Assembly (NCBI GenBank): GCA_940671915.1
Contig: CALNVZ010000008.1
Span: 657,096 to 721,095 of the forward strand
Reading direction: 5' to 3'
Length of the DNA: 64,000 nt
Source: Paracentrotus lividus
Lineage: Eukaryota; Echinodermata; Echinoidea; Camarodonta; Echinidae
The translations under genes were made by a program, and so were the position numbers. The notes under the pieces are model-generated. The model did not search any database. It was not told the DNA's origin and saw only the letters and a list, made by a program, of their open reading frames with translations. This document shows, in pieces, positions 44,413 through 57,595 of the stretch (the first letter of the stretch is position 1; every line of letters begins with the position of its first letter).

Positions 44413-45209
44413 GAAATCAGTGACCAATGTAAGTAAATATTTTGTGATATGTGATTGTATTAACTTTATTATTCAGCATTAATATCTGAACTTTTCTATT
44501 AAAGGCAGAAAAAAAAAACATAACCCCATGCCCCATGTACTGAGATCTGTGTTAGTAGTGTAGAATTTATTCTGATTTTTGTCTTAGCTCATATGTCAAG
44601 CTTTTACAGTCAACCGAGTTAGTAGTTACAGTTAGCTACATTGTAGCTTGTTTTGCTTTATATATTTTTGATGCTGCCTACCAGTATTATGAGATAATCC
44701 TGCATTATAAGGTCTGGATTTTAATTTTAGATCCTGTTAAATGATCATAATATTCAAAGATTTATTTGTTGTTTATGTATTAAACTAAGAAAAGTTAAAC
44801 AGAGCTCGAGCTTTCTGCTGTGATAGCAATACCAGCCATATTGTTAATCCATATGACACACACTATCAATATAGCGATGTTTTCTGTCAGATGCATGTAT
44901 TAATCCATACAAGTGTATTAATTCAATTTTTGTTGGTTGTATGTACTAAAGCCATTATGTTCGATTACGAGATAATACAAATTTTGTCATGAGTAAGAAA
45001 ACATGAAAACAACCTTGTAACTGTGAAATGTTTTGATGAATTAGATTATTGTATCCCCAAAAATTATTTCTTTAAATTAGTCAACTGGAACGGTAAGGAA
45101 GTATCATAGATATTTTTGAGGTAAAATTCTGATTTTATTATTATGGAAGGGTGGGCAAATTTTGATTATACATTTTTTGTCTCTGCATGGCCTCCTTTCT
45201 TTAATGCAG

Positions 45210-45352
45210 CTGATGGATGTGCTGAACAAGAAGATGTGGCTCCCAAGATTAGACTCCTGTGCCCAAATACAATGAACATGCCAGTGCCAAGATCGTCCCA
45301 TCTAATGCCTAGATGCTGTCTCCTTTTTATGAGAAGGGCACAGAATTGTTGA
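45210..45352 (+). other. Candidate last exon, second copy (open frame)
   Basis: After the acceptor tttctttaatgcag the frame reads 'DGCAEQEDVAPKIRLLCPNT' and 'MPVPRSSHLMPRCC' to a TGA at 45352. The exon begins with two bases of a split codon, exactly what the donor at 37110/44428 requires, so the joined message stays open across an intron of about 780 bp. The product is unknown. A chance match of phase and splice sites cannot be excluded. Confidence 0.35.
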
Positions 45353-45599
45353 TCTTCACTTCAGAAAAAAAAGGAAGGAACATTTAGTTCGCTGTGAAAC
45401 GATAACAGCTTGTAAGCTAGTCAATGCAGCCGAGATAAAGAGAGATGAAACCCTCCTTATCAACACAAGGGGGAAAGATTTAATTTGTATACTAGTTTTC
45501 TTAAGGGGGTATCTCACTGGTTGCGAACCCAGGCGAATTTAAAGAGTTTTATATATAGAGAGGATCTACCAACGTTCTTGAGAATGCGTCCCGGAATTT

Positions 45600-47714
45600 A
45601 GTGTGGGCACCTATGTCGTTTCGTTTGCAAGTCATGTTAATGTTTGGCAACATCTGTATATATGTTCTCCTTGATCACACGAATCAGAAAATATATGTCG
45701 CCAATTTTTTAATTGTCCTTTTGTGACCCAAAATGAAGGTCAAAGGACAGGCTTCATTAACATAAACATAATTTTGTTCAAATTGTGTCAAATTTGGTAT
45801 CAAATTGTAGGTAATGTTATAACTAGTAATTAAGTCAATTATCATTTTTTCACCCGACCAGTCAGTTTTGAGCAATATGCACATTAGTTTATTTATGCAT
45901 AATTGAATGCATAATAGAGTCAAGTTGAACGGCGATCAGAAACAACATATCCATAGACAATATTAATAAACACTTATCAAGATTAAAACGTGAATCATAC
46001 TAGTCTAATATTATTGCCACTTTCTGGTGACCCTTATGACCTTGAAAATAGGTCAAAGGTCAATTTATATGATGATTAACAACCTGGAAATGGCATTAAT
46101 TTGGTAAAAACCGAATTTCCTATGAACTTTGACCTTATTTCTAGGTCAAATGTGTCAACTAAAAATATGTCGAACTCTATTTTTTGGTTGATGGCATCAT
46201 GGAAAACATATTCATGTTAGTTTCCAACAAAGTTAAGCTTTTACGACCAACAGGTCAAAGGTCATAGTTCAAGAAAGACGTTTTGGCCAAAGTTTTTTGT
46301 CTTGACCTTAGTCTTATTGGGCCGTATTACTTGAAATATGTTATTGAACACTGTTAATGTGTTCTACTTGATTCCATGACCAGGAAATGTTCGTTTTCAT
46401 AGACCTTTGACCTTTAAATGAGGTGAAAAATCCAAACAATACCTAGTTTCTACTATTTCCAGGTGTTTTTAGCATCGTGTTATTTGAACTTTGACCTTAA
46501 CTTGAGGTCATATGTGTCAATGAAAAATAATAGCAACGTTGATATTCTGGTTCATGGTATCAAGGGATCATGTAGAACTGTTGTTATCAAAATTATTAAG
46601 TTAATAAGGCTAAACAGGACTATGATCAAGACAGAAACTCTGGCCCTTACGTATTCCTTAAACTTTCTATATGAGTCTTGACCTTTTATTGGCCATATTA
46701 GAGCTTAATAATTTTGATAATCATAGTTATTCTTGTTTAACTTGTTCCCATGAATCAGAATATCAATGTTGCTGTTCTCTTTCATTGACATATATGACCT
46801 CAAGTTAAGGTCAAAGTTCAAATAACGTGACCCTAAAAAATCTGGAAATAGTAGAAACTATGTATTTTTTGCTCTTTTTACTTTATTCAAAGGTCATAGG
46901 TCAATGAAAACGAACATTTCTTGGTTCATGGAATCAAGTAGAACACATAAACAGTGTTCAGTAACATATTTCAAGTAATACGGCCCAATAAGACTAAGGT
47001 CAAGACAAAAAACTTTGGCCAAAACGTCTTTCATGAACTTTGACCTTTGACCTGTTGCTCGTATAAGCTTAACTTTGTTGGCGATTAACATGAATATGAT
47101 TTCCTTGATGCCATCAACCAAAAAATAGAGGTCGTCATATTCTTACTTGACACATTAGACCTAGAAATAAGGTCAAAGTTTATATAAAATTCGGTATTTG
47201 CTGAATTAATGCCATTTCCAGGTTGTTAATCATCATATAAATTGACCTTTGACCTATTTTCAAGGTCATAAGGGTCACCAGAATGTGGCAACAATATTAG
47301 ACTAGTATGATTCACGTTTTAATCTTGGTTAGTTTTTATCAATATTGTCTATGGATATGTTGTGTCTGATCGCCTTTCAACTTGACTCTATAATGCATTC
47401 AATTATGCATAAATAAACTAATTTGCATATTGCTCAAATCTGACTGGTCGGGTGAAAAAATGATAATTGACTTAATTGCTACTTATAACATTACCTACAA
47501 TTTGATACCAAATTTGACACAATTTGAACAAAATTATGTTTATGTTAATGAAGCCTGACCTTTGACCTTCATTTTGGGTCACAAAAGGTCAATTAAAAAA
47601 TTGGCGACATATATTTTCTGATTCGTGTGATCAAGTAGAACATATATATAGATGTTGCCAAACATTAACATGACTTGCAAACGAAACCTATATTTTCCCC
47701 ACTGGATGCCACAC
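45600..47714. mobile_element. DR1-rich foldback element, copy 2
   Basis: Same element within the second 7.3-kb unit. Perfect DR1 sites are at 46050-46062, 46252-46264, 47041-47053, 47243-47255 and 47556-47568. The site at 46252 is complete here but lacks bases in copy 1 (38933). Confidence 0.83.
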
Positions 47715-47739
47715 TAATTTGCATACTTTCTTCTGTGCT

Positions 47740-48015
47740 GCTTTGTTAGGCAAGCACAAAGGGGTTGTCTCGTCGAATCAGAATTGCATATTTTATTTTG
47801 TGCTGTTTTATTGGGAAAAACACAAACATGAACTGACAAAGGAGTTATCACGTTGTAGGCCTATTAGAATGGCATGTTTTATTTTGTGATTCTTTGTTAG
47901 GCAAGCTCAATAGGGTTATAGGCCTACTGTATGATCAGGGCATGTTTTCTTTTGTACTGACTTGTTAGGCAAGCACAAAGGGGTTATAATGTATGATCAT
48001 GGCATTTTTCTTTTA
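47740..48015 (+). repeat. ~70-bp imperfect tandem repeats (second unit)
   Basis: Copy of 40400-40680 in the second 7.3-kb unit. Confidence 0.7.
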
Positions 48016-48019
48016 TACT

Positions 48020-48210
48020 GAGCGTTTTTGAAAGTAGAGGAGCTGAGCCGAATGGGGGGGGGGCTGAACAGCCTAAACATCACAAATGCATGGTCATTTT
48101 TGCAATTTGCACAAGTTTGCTGGGAACTGAAGTGGGGCTGAATCCCCCTCCCCCCCCCATCCCAGCCCCGGCTCCGCGCCCTTTCAAAAGGGGGGGGGGG
48201 GTAATTTCAC
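48020..48210 (+). repeat. G-rich dispersed repeat (second unit)
   Basis: Copy of 40680-40880 with different homopolymer lengths. Confidence 0.7.
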
Positions 48211-48280
48211 TAGATTTTGAACACAACTCAATGAAACAAGTCAATTTTTACTTCGTTTTTGGTTCGTGTAGATATGTGGA

Positions 48281-48282
<2 letters not shown>

Positions 48283-48312
<30 letters not shown>
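48283..48312 (+). repeat. (TG)n microsatellite, second unit
   Basis: Uninterrupted TG repeat at the place equivalent to 40946. Confidence 0.95.
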
Positions 48313-48318
<6 letters not shown>

Positions 48319-49424
48319 CGTGTGTGAGTGCACATTATAATAGCCACGAGTCCAACGTGAGATATTGATTATCAGTTATGCATTCATGGGTGCAGAAATG
48401 AAAAACAAAATGATAAAAATAATATAGAAATGATAATAGTAATGATAATTAAAAACAAAAATGGCTACCATCTCCATTACCCCCAACGCCCGGCAAATCG
48501 TACGCCCGTAGTGAAATCTGAATGTTTAATTTGCGTTTATTGTTAATGACATGACCAATCGACATGATTAAAGACATTATTATTATTTTCATACATATTT
48601 TGAGAAATTATACTTTTTCATCGAGTAATTCTTATCCGATTCAAATTTATGTTGACCCTTTCCATATATAGTTTAGTAATATCAGTAAACCTATTTATAT
48701 GTATATACAACCATTTTTACACACAGAATATATGCGCTTGCAGCCTTTGACATAAATAAATTCGCCTAGAAATTTTGAACATGTCCAAAACTTTTTGACG
48801 AATTATTTTCAAACCAAAACACTTCCTTTATCCACATAATTAACTAAATATCTAATGCATGCATAATTTCTATAAATTCATATCCAAAATTGTCAAATCA
48901 GTTTGATTTATGCACTAACCTAAAGTCAATGACCTAGTTTTCTAACACATTTTTTTTCTGGCTATAAAACCATGTAGTTTTACATCTATGCAATACTTTG
49001 TGTCTTTGTGTGCATTTCAAATTCAGTTGGAATTACAGCTTGTCTTTTTCTTCAAAATGCTAGCAAGATTGCATCATTTGCAAAAAGCCAAAAATAAATT
49101 CTTTCGAACTACAGCCCTCAACGAGAAACGCCCACATAACCATGCTGCACACGTACACAATACCTCAAATGGCGGTCAATTCAAAAGACCAAATAAACTT
49201 GCCACACATGACACAAAGTTTTGCACTCATATCTTAGCAATGACTTAACTACACAACTTTATACTTGAGAATATGAATAATGAACATTTTATGATTTAAA
49301 CTCACTCTTTGGGCGGCGTTGTTACTCACCGGAAAGTGTACTTTTTCGGGACATTCCGTCCCACTGGACAGAATTTTTGACTGTCTTCTTTCAGAACAAT
49401 ATGGCTCCTGCGACACTTAATATG

Positions 49425-50460
49425 GTGTCTTTAAACATCAAATAACTTTGAAAGAAAACTGTAAAATCAAATTACCGAAACTTCTGTTTCAATGAAACAA
49501 TTGGAAAGATAATTTATTCCCCTTTTTATTGATATCATATTTGTAATGATTGAGTCATGCTTCGATGCACAGATTATCAGAATATGAGGAAAAGCGAAAA
49601 GTCAAATGTTGTAAATTGCACTTTCATTGATCACTTTGAAGTTCCGCAACGCCAATTAAGACCCTGATAACTTTTTGGGTATTTTATAATTTTTGATTGA
49701 ATTTATACCATTGTCAAGTTAATTTATCGGTCATTTTATTGATATCTAATTTGCCATGGTGATGTCATGCCAGGGTCCACAGAACCCGTGGATACCAATT
49801 GAATACAAGGCAGAGTAAAAGATAATGTCCAGTTTAAATGTTCTGTAACACAACTTTGAACCTGGATACATTTTAATATAGGTTTTAATCATTATCATTT
49901 TTTGTAGCATTGAAAAGTTCATTTATTCTTCTTTTTAGTGATACCCTATTTGCAATGGTAACATCATGCTTAAATGTACATAATTGACGAACATAATGCG
50001 AAGTAAAAAGTGAAAAGTTGCGAAATGCATTGTTATTGCTCGAATTTAGTAACTCACAATAGACAATAACAATCGCATCAGGCATTCAATTTGCAACATT
50101 TCACTTCTGACTTGTCTTATTATTCAGGTGTTCTGTGCATACACGAACAATACTATTGTTGCAATTAAGGTATCACTGAAAAGAGGAATGAATGAACTTG
50201 GAAATGGTAAAAAATTTGATAAAAATAATAAAATACCTCAAAAGTAATCAGGGCCTAAAATTGAGTTTAGGAATTTCATCAATAAAAGTGCATTTTGCAA
50301 CATTTTACGTTTTACTTTTCTCCATATTTTGACATTCTGTGCATTGAAGCATGACACAATCATTACCAATAGGATATCAATTAAAGGGGAATAAATTATC
50401 TTTCCAATAGTCTAACTATCAGGAATAATTAAAGCATACCTGAAAAGTTATCCTGGCCCA
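49425..50460. mobile_element. Foldback repeat built of ~220-bp modules, second unit
   Basis: Copy of 42090-43130 with scattered single-base indels. Confidence 0.68.
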
Positions 50461-50974
50461 AAGTCCATTTGCGGAACTTTTGGTTAGGGGTTTATAACAG
50501 AAAGTTTCAAGTAGCCCCTAATCCGAGAGTACTGAACTCAAAAACTAAGCAGATATCTTGGGTGATGAAATGATCTTCACACTGTTAAATTTGAGCGTTG
50601 AACACTGATAACCACAATATTACACTCTGAGGGGGTACATTCAGAGTGTGAAACCGAATACCACCATGTGGGCATTATGTGGAAACCATTTCACAGTTTG
50701 AAATCATCACGACACTGTTAAATTCGATCATGTTAACATAGTTGAAGATTGGACTAGTTTTTGTTGCAAGTTTGGGTACACTGCAACAGTAATAGCTGCA
50801 ACATATATCCTTAAAGTCAAAGGTTTGTCCGCATAACGAAACACTAAAAGGGCAATGTGAGTCATCATGACTCACTAAAAAATTGAAGTTGAAGCCATGT
50901 GCAAAGATTCATGAAATAACTCACAGTCAAATGGAGAAAAAAAAACAAACAGACAATTAAAATATGATAAATTT

Positions 50975-51140
50975 CATTTTTCGGGGGCGTGGTAGAAAAC
51001 GCAAGACATACCTAGACATCATGAAATCGGATGCTGGAGTAGTTGGAACAGACGAGCTGAAGAAATTGCATGCACGAACAGGGATAACTGGAGGATTCGT
51101 ACTAGGTCTCGGCAGTTTAGCCGACCTGGTAGGTAGGTAG
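50975..51140 (+). pseudogene. RT C-terminal relic, second unit
   Basis: Copy of 43625-43800 with frame-breaking single-base differences (ttcgggggcg, gaagaaattgc) and the same (GGTA)n tail. Confidence 0.66.
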
Positions 51141-51267
51141 GTTTGTTATAAACATGATGAACCTCTGTACATAAAGTCAATGGAGGAGAACAACGATACC
51201 TGACAAATGTGAAATTCGGCCTATTCCATTGATGATAATTGTTAATTTTGACATGAGATTTGGCACC

Positions 51268-51271
51268 ATGG

Positions 51272-51324
<53 letters not shown>
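51268..51324. repeat. (TA)n microsatellite, second unit
   Basis: Longer version of 43933-43973. Confidence 0.95.
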
Positions 51325-51325
<1 letters not shown>

Positions 51326-51354
51326 ATGTTGGCACATAGCTTCAAATTATCTCT

Positions 51355-52100
51355 AAAGGGCCTGTCCCACAGTAGGCGATCGTTGTGGCGACAACCTATG
51401 CATGTTAGAACCTGCCAGAATCGTGTTAGAATCGTAGGTGACCGAATATCAAATGCGTATCTACGACTCTGTCTACGATAGGCTACGACAACGACTTGCT
51501 TCCACGCAAACAATAGGCTAACAATACGTGGTATCCGATAATACAATAGCCTTGACCTCCGCGCATCTCGCGGCTCGACTTCTCTCGTCGCAGCTTAAAA
51601 TCAGCCAAAATATGAACTTGATCCTTGCGACTGACACAGGCGATCGAGTGTTTTCTACCTGATGGCAGCCTGTCGCCTTTAAGTTCGTGATAGTCCTCTC
51701 AGTCGCGCATCATAATTTGGGTCGTGAATGAATTTTGAAAATTTCAAAAATTGGCAGCAACTGTACAGTATCTGAATGGGAGGTCGAACCTGATTTTGGT
51801 GAATGTTAGTGGCGACAAAGGCCGGAGCGGCTTAAATATCACTGGCTGTTAGGTTCAGTGATGCGTGCAACGTACGCTGGAGTGCGACAACCTACAACTT
51901 GCCGCCGTTCCGCTGTGCTTAACAAGTTCTATCTGGTGACAATCTACGATAGCACCTTGTCGCGACAAAAGAAGACAAGCTATGGACATTGACGTCAACC
52001 AAACTGACGCAAGCTATTGTTTAACTTGTTGAGAAACAAGCGGCGAACAAAATTTTGTTGGCGACAGACGCGATAATTCACGATTTCATAAGCGATTGAA
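51355..52100 (+). repeat. GC-richer dispersed repeat, second unit plus right part
   Basis: Equivalent to 43990-44412 up to 51762, then unique sequence with the same vocabulary up to about 52100. Confidence 0.55.
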
Positions 52101-52139
52101 CCTGCGCATAGTGAGTATTCGAAAAGTCACTGAACCATG

Positions 52140-52900
52140 ACGAAGCCCCAAACTTTCTTCTCACTTTCATGATTTTCTTGTATCTTGTGCCCACTGAGGA
52201 GTGAAACATCGGGAGTTTTGTGAAAATAAAATCAAAAGTAGTCCCCGAAAAGAATTGTTATATTCAAGCAAAGTAAAAATTAGAATTTTCATACATATCT
52301 GAAAAGGGGGCGCTTTCATCTCACGTGCTCACTGAAGCATGGATTTGTAAATAAATGCCATGTGCCCAAAGAATATAAAGGAACCCAAAAAACAATTGCT
52401 ATTGAGATGATTTATAGTGCATGAAATTACTGCAATACCTCTTCGTAATTCTAAAATGGCCTATTTTTTGGTTGATTGCTGGGTTCATTCAACCGTGAAT
52501 GAAGGAATAATGATTGCATACACATCACAAACAGGAATTCCATCATATTTGACCGAATATACCATGGCAAAGAAGTGAAAATCGCAGTTTGGGCAGTTTT
52601 TTCTGCATGCTCACTCAGCCGTGAAATTTAGGCAAATTTCCTTTACGTTTATTGGGAAGCAAGTTTTGCATTTATTCTGATATGTAACATTTTTAAAATC
52701 TGAAAATGGGTCCAATATCATTTAATCAAAGTTGTAATTTTAGGCGTGTGAAGTTCAAGAAATGATATTTTTAAATTCAACCATTGCTCACTAAGGCATG
52801 ACTTGATGATGTTTTGCTAAAATTCGCTCCCACGGTAGCTAATAAAATTCAATACGTGGATATATAATTAGATTTTTTTTTTTTTTCAATTCCTTCTGGT
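52140..52900. repeat. Diverged ~140-270-bp modules, no gene
   Basis: The words 'tgcccactgaggagtga' (52189), 'tgctcactgaagcatgg' (52330), 'tgctcactcagccgtga' (52606) and 'tgctcactaaggcatga' (52787) recur. They resemble the 'cgaagcatgactcaatc' side of the foldback modules at 42.1-43.1 kb. A T-run lies at 52873-52886. Confidence 0.5.
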
Positions 52901-52916
52901 TTAAAAATTATTGATA

Positions 52917-53898
52917 GGGTAGATGTAGGGAATACCGGACAGTAGGGAATATCGGACGGTCACCACATGTCCAGCTGCCAACATAAGATCAACTGAGTTG
53001 AAATACCGGCATCTATTGGTCAGGTGGTCTGTCTGGGAAGGTTTAATGCTGTATTCGACAACAACAAGTGATAAATCTCCGAGAAAACTACCACAATCTG
53101 TCAAGGTAGGAAAATTTGCAGCCTGAAAAATGGCCTGATGTAAAAATTGACATTTTAGAGAATGTGATGGTATAAAAATAGAATTGGGGCATGACCTCTG
53201 TTTCATGCATTATGGACATGTGTGGAGGGGGGCCAAACGTGTATGGAGTGTTTGCACTGTACAAAGCCTGTGTATTAGGGTGGCAGTGTGTTGAAAAGTG
53301 CTAGTCAGTCATTTTTTTTTTTTGTGTAGGGAATACCGGACACCACATGGACGGTTGTTTGTTTTACTTCCTGGTTGAGTTGCTAAGCATGTAGATCAAA
53401 TAGTAAGTTGCATATATAATGTATTATATTTATTAATTAAATTGTTTGACAATTTTGAAATGTCTATTTCTCTTTATTATTATTGTGATGTGTCATGATC
53501 TACATGAGATATAAAGTTATTCTGAGTATTTTGAAATTTTGTAGTAAAATGCAAATAATCTTCTAAAAGTGAATAATGTTATAAAAAATCAATACAAACA
53601 TGTTAAGTTGATGGTTTACATTCAAATCAGTGCTTCCAGACAGATCTTTATACAAAAAAAGGGTAAAAACATACTCTCCGGTATTTCCTACACTGTATGG
53701 AATGCCGGACAATTTACGATGACGTCATTACTTGCATATAAATGCCTCAACAAATACTTGATTACCTCAGTTTTTTTTGGAAAATAAAGTTGAATGATGT
53801 AGCTAAGCAATGAGAATCTTTTTCTTGTGTGATTTTATTGTTTTCATGTGCTAATTAAGCAAATGAGCTTAAGTGGCCGGTATTCCCTACATCTACCC
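52917..53898. mobile_element. TIR element E2 with repeated GTAGGGAATACCGGAC word
   Basis: The ends GGGTAGATGTAGGGAATACC (both sides, inverted) are flanked by TA at 52915-52916 and 53899-53900. The word GTAGGGAATACCGGAC or a variant occurs at 52925, 52942 (GTAGGGAATATCGGAC), 53326, inverted at 53678, direct at 53695 (GTATGGAATGCCGGAC) and inverted at 53877. Each position matches a GCAGGTAATATGGGCC position in E1. Intervening DNA is related to E1 but well diverged. No transposase is encoded. Confidence 0.82.
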
Positions 53899-54398
53899 TA
53901 TCTGAAATAGGGGAACCCTCTTTTTGTTTTGTGTTTATATAAGGAGATAATTATATTCATGTCTTTAGTTGGACTGATCATAAGGTAGACAACATGCACT
54001 TCCGTTTACTTTTGATTGAATGTTATCACTGTTACTGTTTATCTCAGAAAATATTACGTCTTAATTTGAACACTATAACTAAAAGACTAAGTTTCTGTTT
54101 ATATGTTGTGATTTACAACCACCTCTCATGTATTCCTGTCTCTCTAAAATCTTTTGACAACTCCCTTAATCGTGTCGTCCAGCATATTTCATCTTACAAA
54201 GCAATTGAGGGCGCTGTCTAGCTGACGCCTGTAACATTTTGTTGCTCTTCATTTTGGTCGTTAAATCACAGATTTTCTCCAATTGTGTATAATATTTTCC
54301 CTTACCTTTGGAAGGAACAATATTACTCTACGTCAAGTATACAACAGAAAGTGAGTTTATATTCATCTATGCCTTAATTATCAAGAGATGATTAAGTT

Positions 54399-55220
54399 AT
54401 GACACCTCCTTACTTCATCTTTCTGAGAGTGATTGTGTGCGGTGTACTAATAACTGTCAGTGGGCCAAGCCTGGCCAAAATGACACGAGAGATAGACCCT
54501 CCAGGCTTCATAACCAACAGCCCGGCAACGAAGGGGTTAAATCCGAGGCCGTTACGCAACTTTCATTATTCTCCCCGTGATCTAATCGCTCTACGTCCCG
54601 AGAGGTGTCTTTTGTCACCGGCCGTGACAACTTTAAAAGATTATGGTCTCCTGAAAAGAAAGAGAAGCCGTCGTGCTGGAACGCACATTCATAGAAAAAT
54701 CAAAGTCAGGGTGTCGAATGAAAGACCCGAATTAAAGAGGAACGATCAATATGTTGACAATTGGAAAGCTAAAAGTAACAATCTTATAAACATTGAGAGC
54801 AAACATACAGAAGTCACCTTACCAGTTGTATATATGACAAATACACAATCTTTAAACAACAAAATGGATGAATTCACGGTGACAGTACAAGATTATGATC
54901 CCGATATAGTCTCAGTGAGTGAAACATGGTTTAATGTTGATACTACTGAAGCTGAATACAACATCCCTGGCTACTCATGCGTGACAAACAGCCGAGCTAA
55001 TAAACGTGGAGGAGGCGTGGCACTATATATCAAGGATTGTATGAACCCCTCACCTGTACCTTATATCAACATACCACCTGAACTTGAAATTGTCTGGGTA
55101 CAACTACGTCCACATCGATTACCCCGTACTGTATCTTCTATCTTTTGGTGGCGGTCCATTGTATACCCGATCTTACTAGAATTAACCCCAGACAGTGCAC
55201 TTCTCATCCAAACAACTTGA
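54399..55220 (+). pseudogene. N-terminal region and endonuclease of the CR1/L2-like LINE
   Basis: 273 codons are open. The first ~140 are basic and unassigned. The APE-type endonuclease begins at about residue 145 with 'YMTNTQSLNNKMDEF' (catalytic Asn side), then 'YDPDIVSVSETWF' (catalytic Glu) and 'RGGGVALYIKD', after which the frame is lost near 55140. In other frames, pieces such as a GD-N box and 'KQVVDKATRKDAILD' near 55310-55400 continue the domain. The endonuclease would nick the target to prime insertion. Confidence 0.72.
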
Positions 55221-55699
55221 TCCACTTGTCTTATCAGTTTTGATCACTGTTTCCGTGGATGAGATATTTGCTAGACACCAAGATGCTGGACTGATCATTC
55301 TCCGGTGATGTAAATCGCTTGGACTTACCCAACTGATCAACAACCATAAACTGAAACAGGTCGTTGATAAAGCAACCAGGAAAGATGCCATCTTAGACAA
55401 AGATTGTTACCAGAACTTGCATCCTCACTACTTCCCGGTGCAACAACGACACACCTCTCGGACGTAGCGACCACAATGGAGTGTTATGGAAGCCTAAAAC
55501 CTACCAAGTGAGACATCATAATCAAACTTCTCGACAGACTTATCCAACCTATGCGAGAATCGGACCTAAGACGTTTTGGAGACTGGATTGTCCATCATGA
55601 CTGGTCTTCAGTCGGAACTGCAGTTGGAGCAGATGCGAAGTGTGAAGCCTTCTACACACAGACCGACTGAATTCTGCAATCAATCGCTTCTTTCCAACC

Positions 55700-57595
55700 A
55701 AGGAAATCAAAGTCATTGCAAGGATAAACCCTGGGTGACCCCCCCGGTAAAAGAATTGATTCGTCAGAGACAAATAGCCTTCCGTTGTGGGACTGACCGG
55801 AATGGTCTGAACTTAGGAACAAAGTACAGAGAGAAATCAAAAGAGCAAAGTATGACTACTATAGAAACCGCATACAAAGACTGAAGGTTCAGAACCCAAG
55901 TTCCTGGTACAGATTTATCAAGATTGCGTCCACCAACTCTGTATCGAACCCTGACATAAAAGTCCTGATATGGAACCTTCAGACACCCAGCGAGCAATTG
56001 CTGATGCAATCAATCAGCATTTCGTCAACATATCATCAAACGTGCCTACACTTGATCATAATTTCCTGCCAGCATTCCAACAAATTCCGAATACATGTGC
56101 ACACTCATTTACGACCATGGAATGTATACTCGGAACTCAAAAAAGGTCAAAGTTGGGAAAAGCAGTGGCCCTGATAACGTCTCAGCAAAAATCATTCGTA
56201 GATTTTGCCGTAGAACTCAGCTCCCCGATATGTGAAGTGATAAATGCTTCAACTACAAGAAGGTGTAGTTCCAACTCAATGGAAGAAGTCTATCGTCTGT
56301 CCCAGTCCCCAAAGAGTCACTGCATCTATAGGAAGCTCCGACGATCTCTCTAACGGATCACTTCGCGAAAGTCGCCGAACTCTTTGTTTATCGTTGGATT
56401 CTCGCAGATATTCGAGACAAAAATTGATAAGCAGCAGTTCGGGAATCAAGCTGGCGTCTCAACTATCACTATCTTGTAGACCTCCTACACTTTCTACAAG
56501 TGCAGATATATGTCATAAAGCTGCTAAATCTGTGTCAACCTGATGGTAGTCACTGATTTTACTAAAGCTTTTTGACTTGGTGAACCACAACAATTGCAAT
56601 AAATAAGCTTGTTCCTAATGGGTGTCCGTCCGGAACTTCTTCAGTGGATCTGTAGCTTTCTGCATGGGCGGGAGCAAAGGACCAGATACCACGGAGTGCT
56701 ATCATCGACGCCTTTAATTCCAAATGGAGGCGTCCCCACAAGGCACTGACTCGGAACATGTCTTCTTGTGCGCTCATACAATGATGCCATGATCGAATAA
56801 CATCGACGGTACGGAGATGGAAGTACGTTGACGATTTGACGATTAGCGAAAGCCATTCTGTAGCCAAGCAAAGTGAAATGAATGAGATAGTGTCTGAATT
56901 TCAACGTTGGTGTGATGAAGCTGCCCTCCGCTTGAACTCATCGAAGTGCTAGTCATTGCAGATTTGTTTTCGAAGTTAGCAGTTCCACCGCCGCATACGA
57001 TATAGAGTTAGGTGGTACAACTCCTGGACGTAGTCGACGAGTTGAAATTGCTTGTGCGTCACTATACAGAGCGAATCTCCCGTTGGGAACGCCATGTCAA
57101 CGAGATTATCAGAGAGCTTCACGCAAATTACTGATAGATCTTTGAAAAGGTTTGGCGCTCCTAGGAACGAACCTACTAACTGTCTATACATCTATACATC
57201 CCGTCCCTCTCTAGAGTACTGCGTCCCAGTGTGGCAATTCTGGAATTATATAAAGCACAGTTGTGACATCGAAATCATCCAGAAGAGAGCCCTTCGCATT
57301 TATCTTGTCAAATGATTACGTGAGCTACATGAATGCCCTTGGATAACCGGACTGACATCCTTAAGTGACAGAAGAATTCACACTCTGTCAAAAGTTTGCA
57401 GATTCGCTCTACAAAAAATTTCAAGAGACTGGTTACCTGAGTCACAAAGCATGCATCGACGTCTTAGACACAAGCAATAGACTAAGAGAGTACAAATGCC
57501 GAACAGAACGTTTCAAAAATAGTACATGCCTGCCCTTATACCTCGTGAGATTATCAATGAAACCTCAGAGTAATAATGATATGCATATTTGTTGA
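55700..57595 (+). pseudogene. Shattered reverse transcriptase of the CR1/L2-like LINE
   Basis: Recognisable pieces lie in all three frames: 'KPWVTPPVKELIRQRQIAF' (55725 on), 'LSSPICEVINAS' then 'LQEGVVPTQWKKSIVCP' (56215-56310), an 'ISLTDHFAKVAELFVYRWIL' block (about 56345-56405), 'DFTKAFDLVNH' (about 56553-56588) and 'SRPSLEYCVPVWQFW' near the C-terminus (57200-57240). The order fits a LINE RT from fingers to thumb. So many frame changes are needed that it cannot be functional. Confidence 0.7.

Larger units (their letters stand above)
44413..51762 (+). repeat. 7.3-kb tandem unit, second copy
   Basis: Same contents as 37094-44412. It is often the better-reading copy: for example the candidate last exon is open here but not in copy 1. 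At its right edge 'ggcagcaactg' continues into new sequence (tacagtatctgaatggg). Confidence 0.93.
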
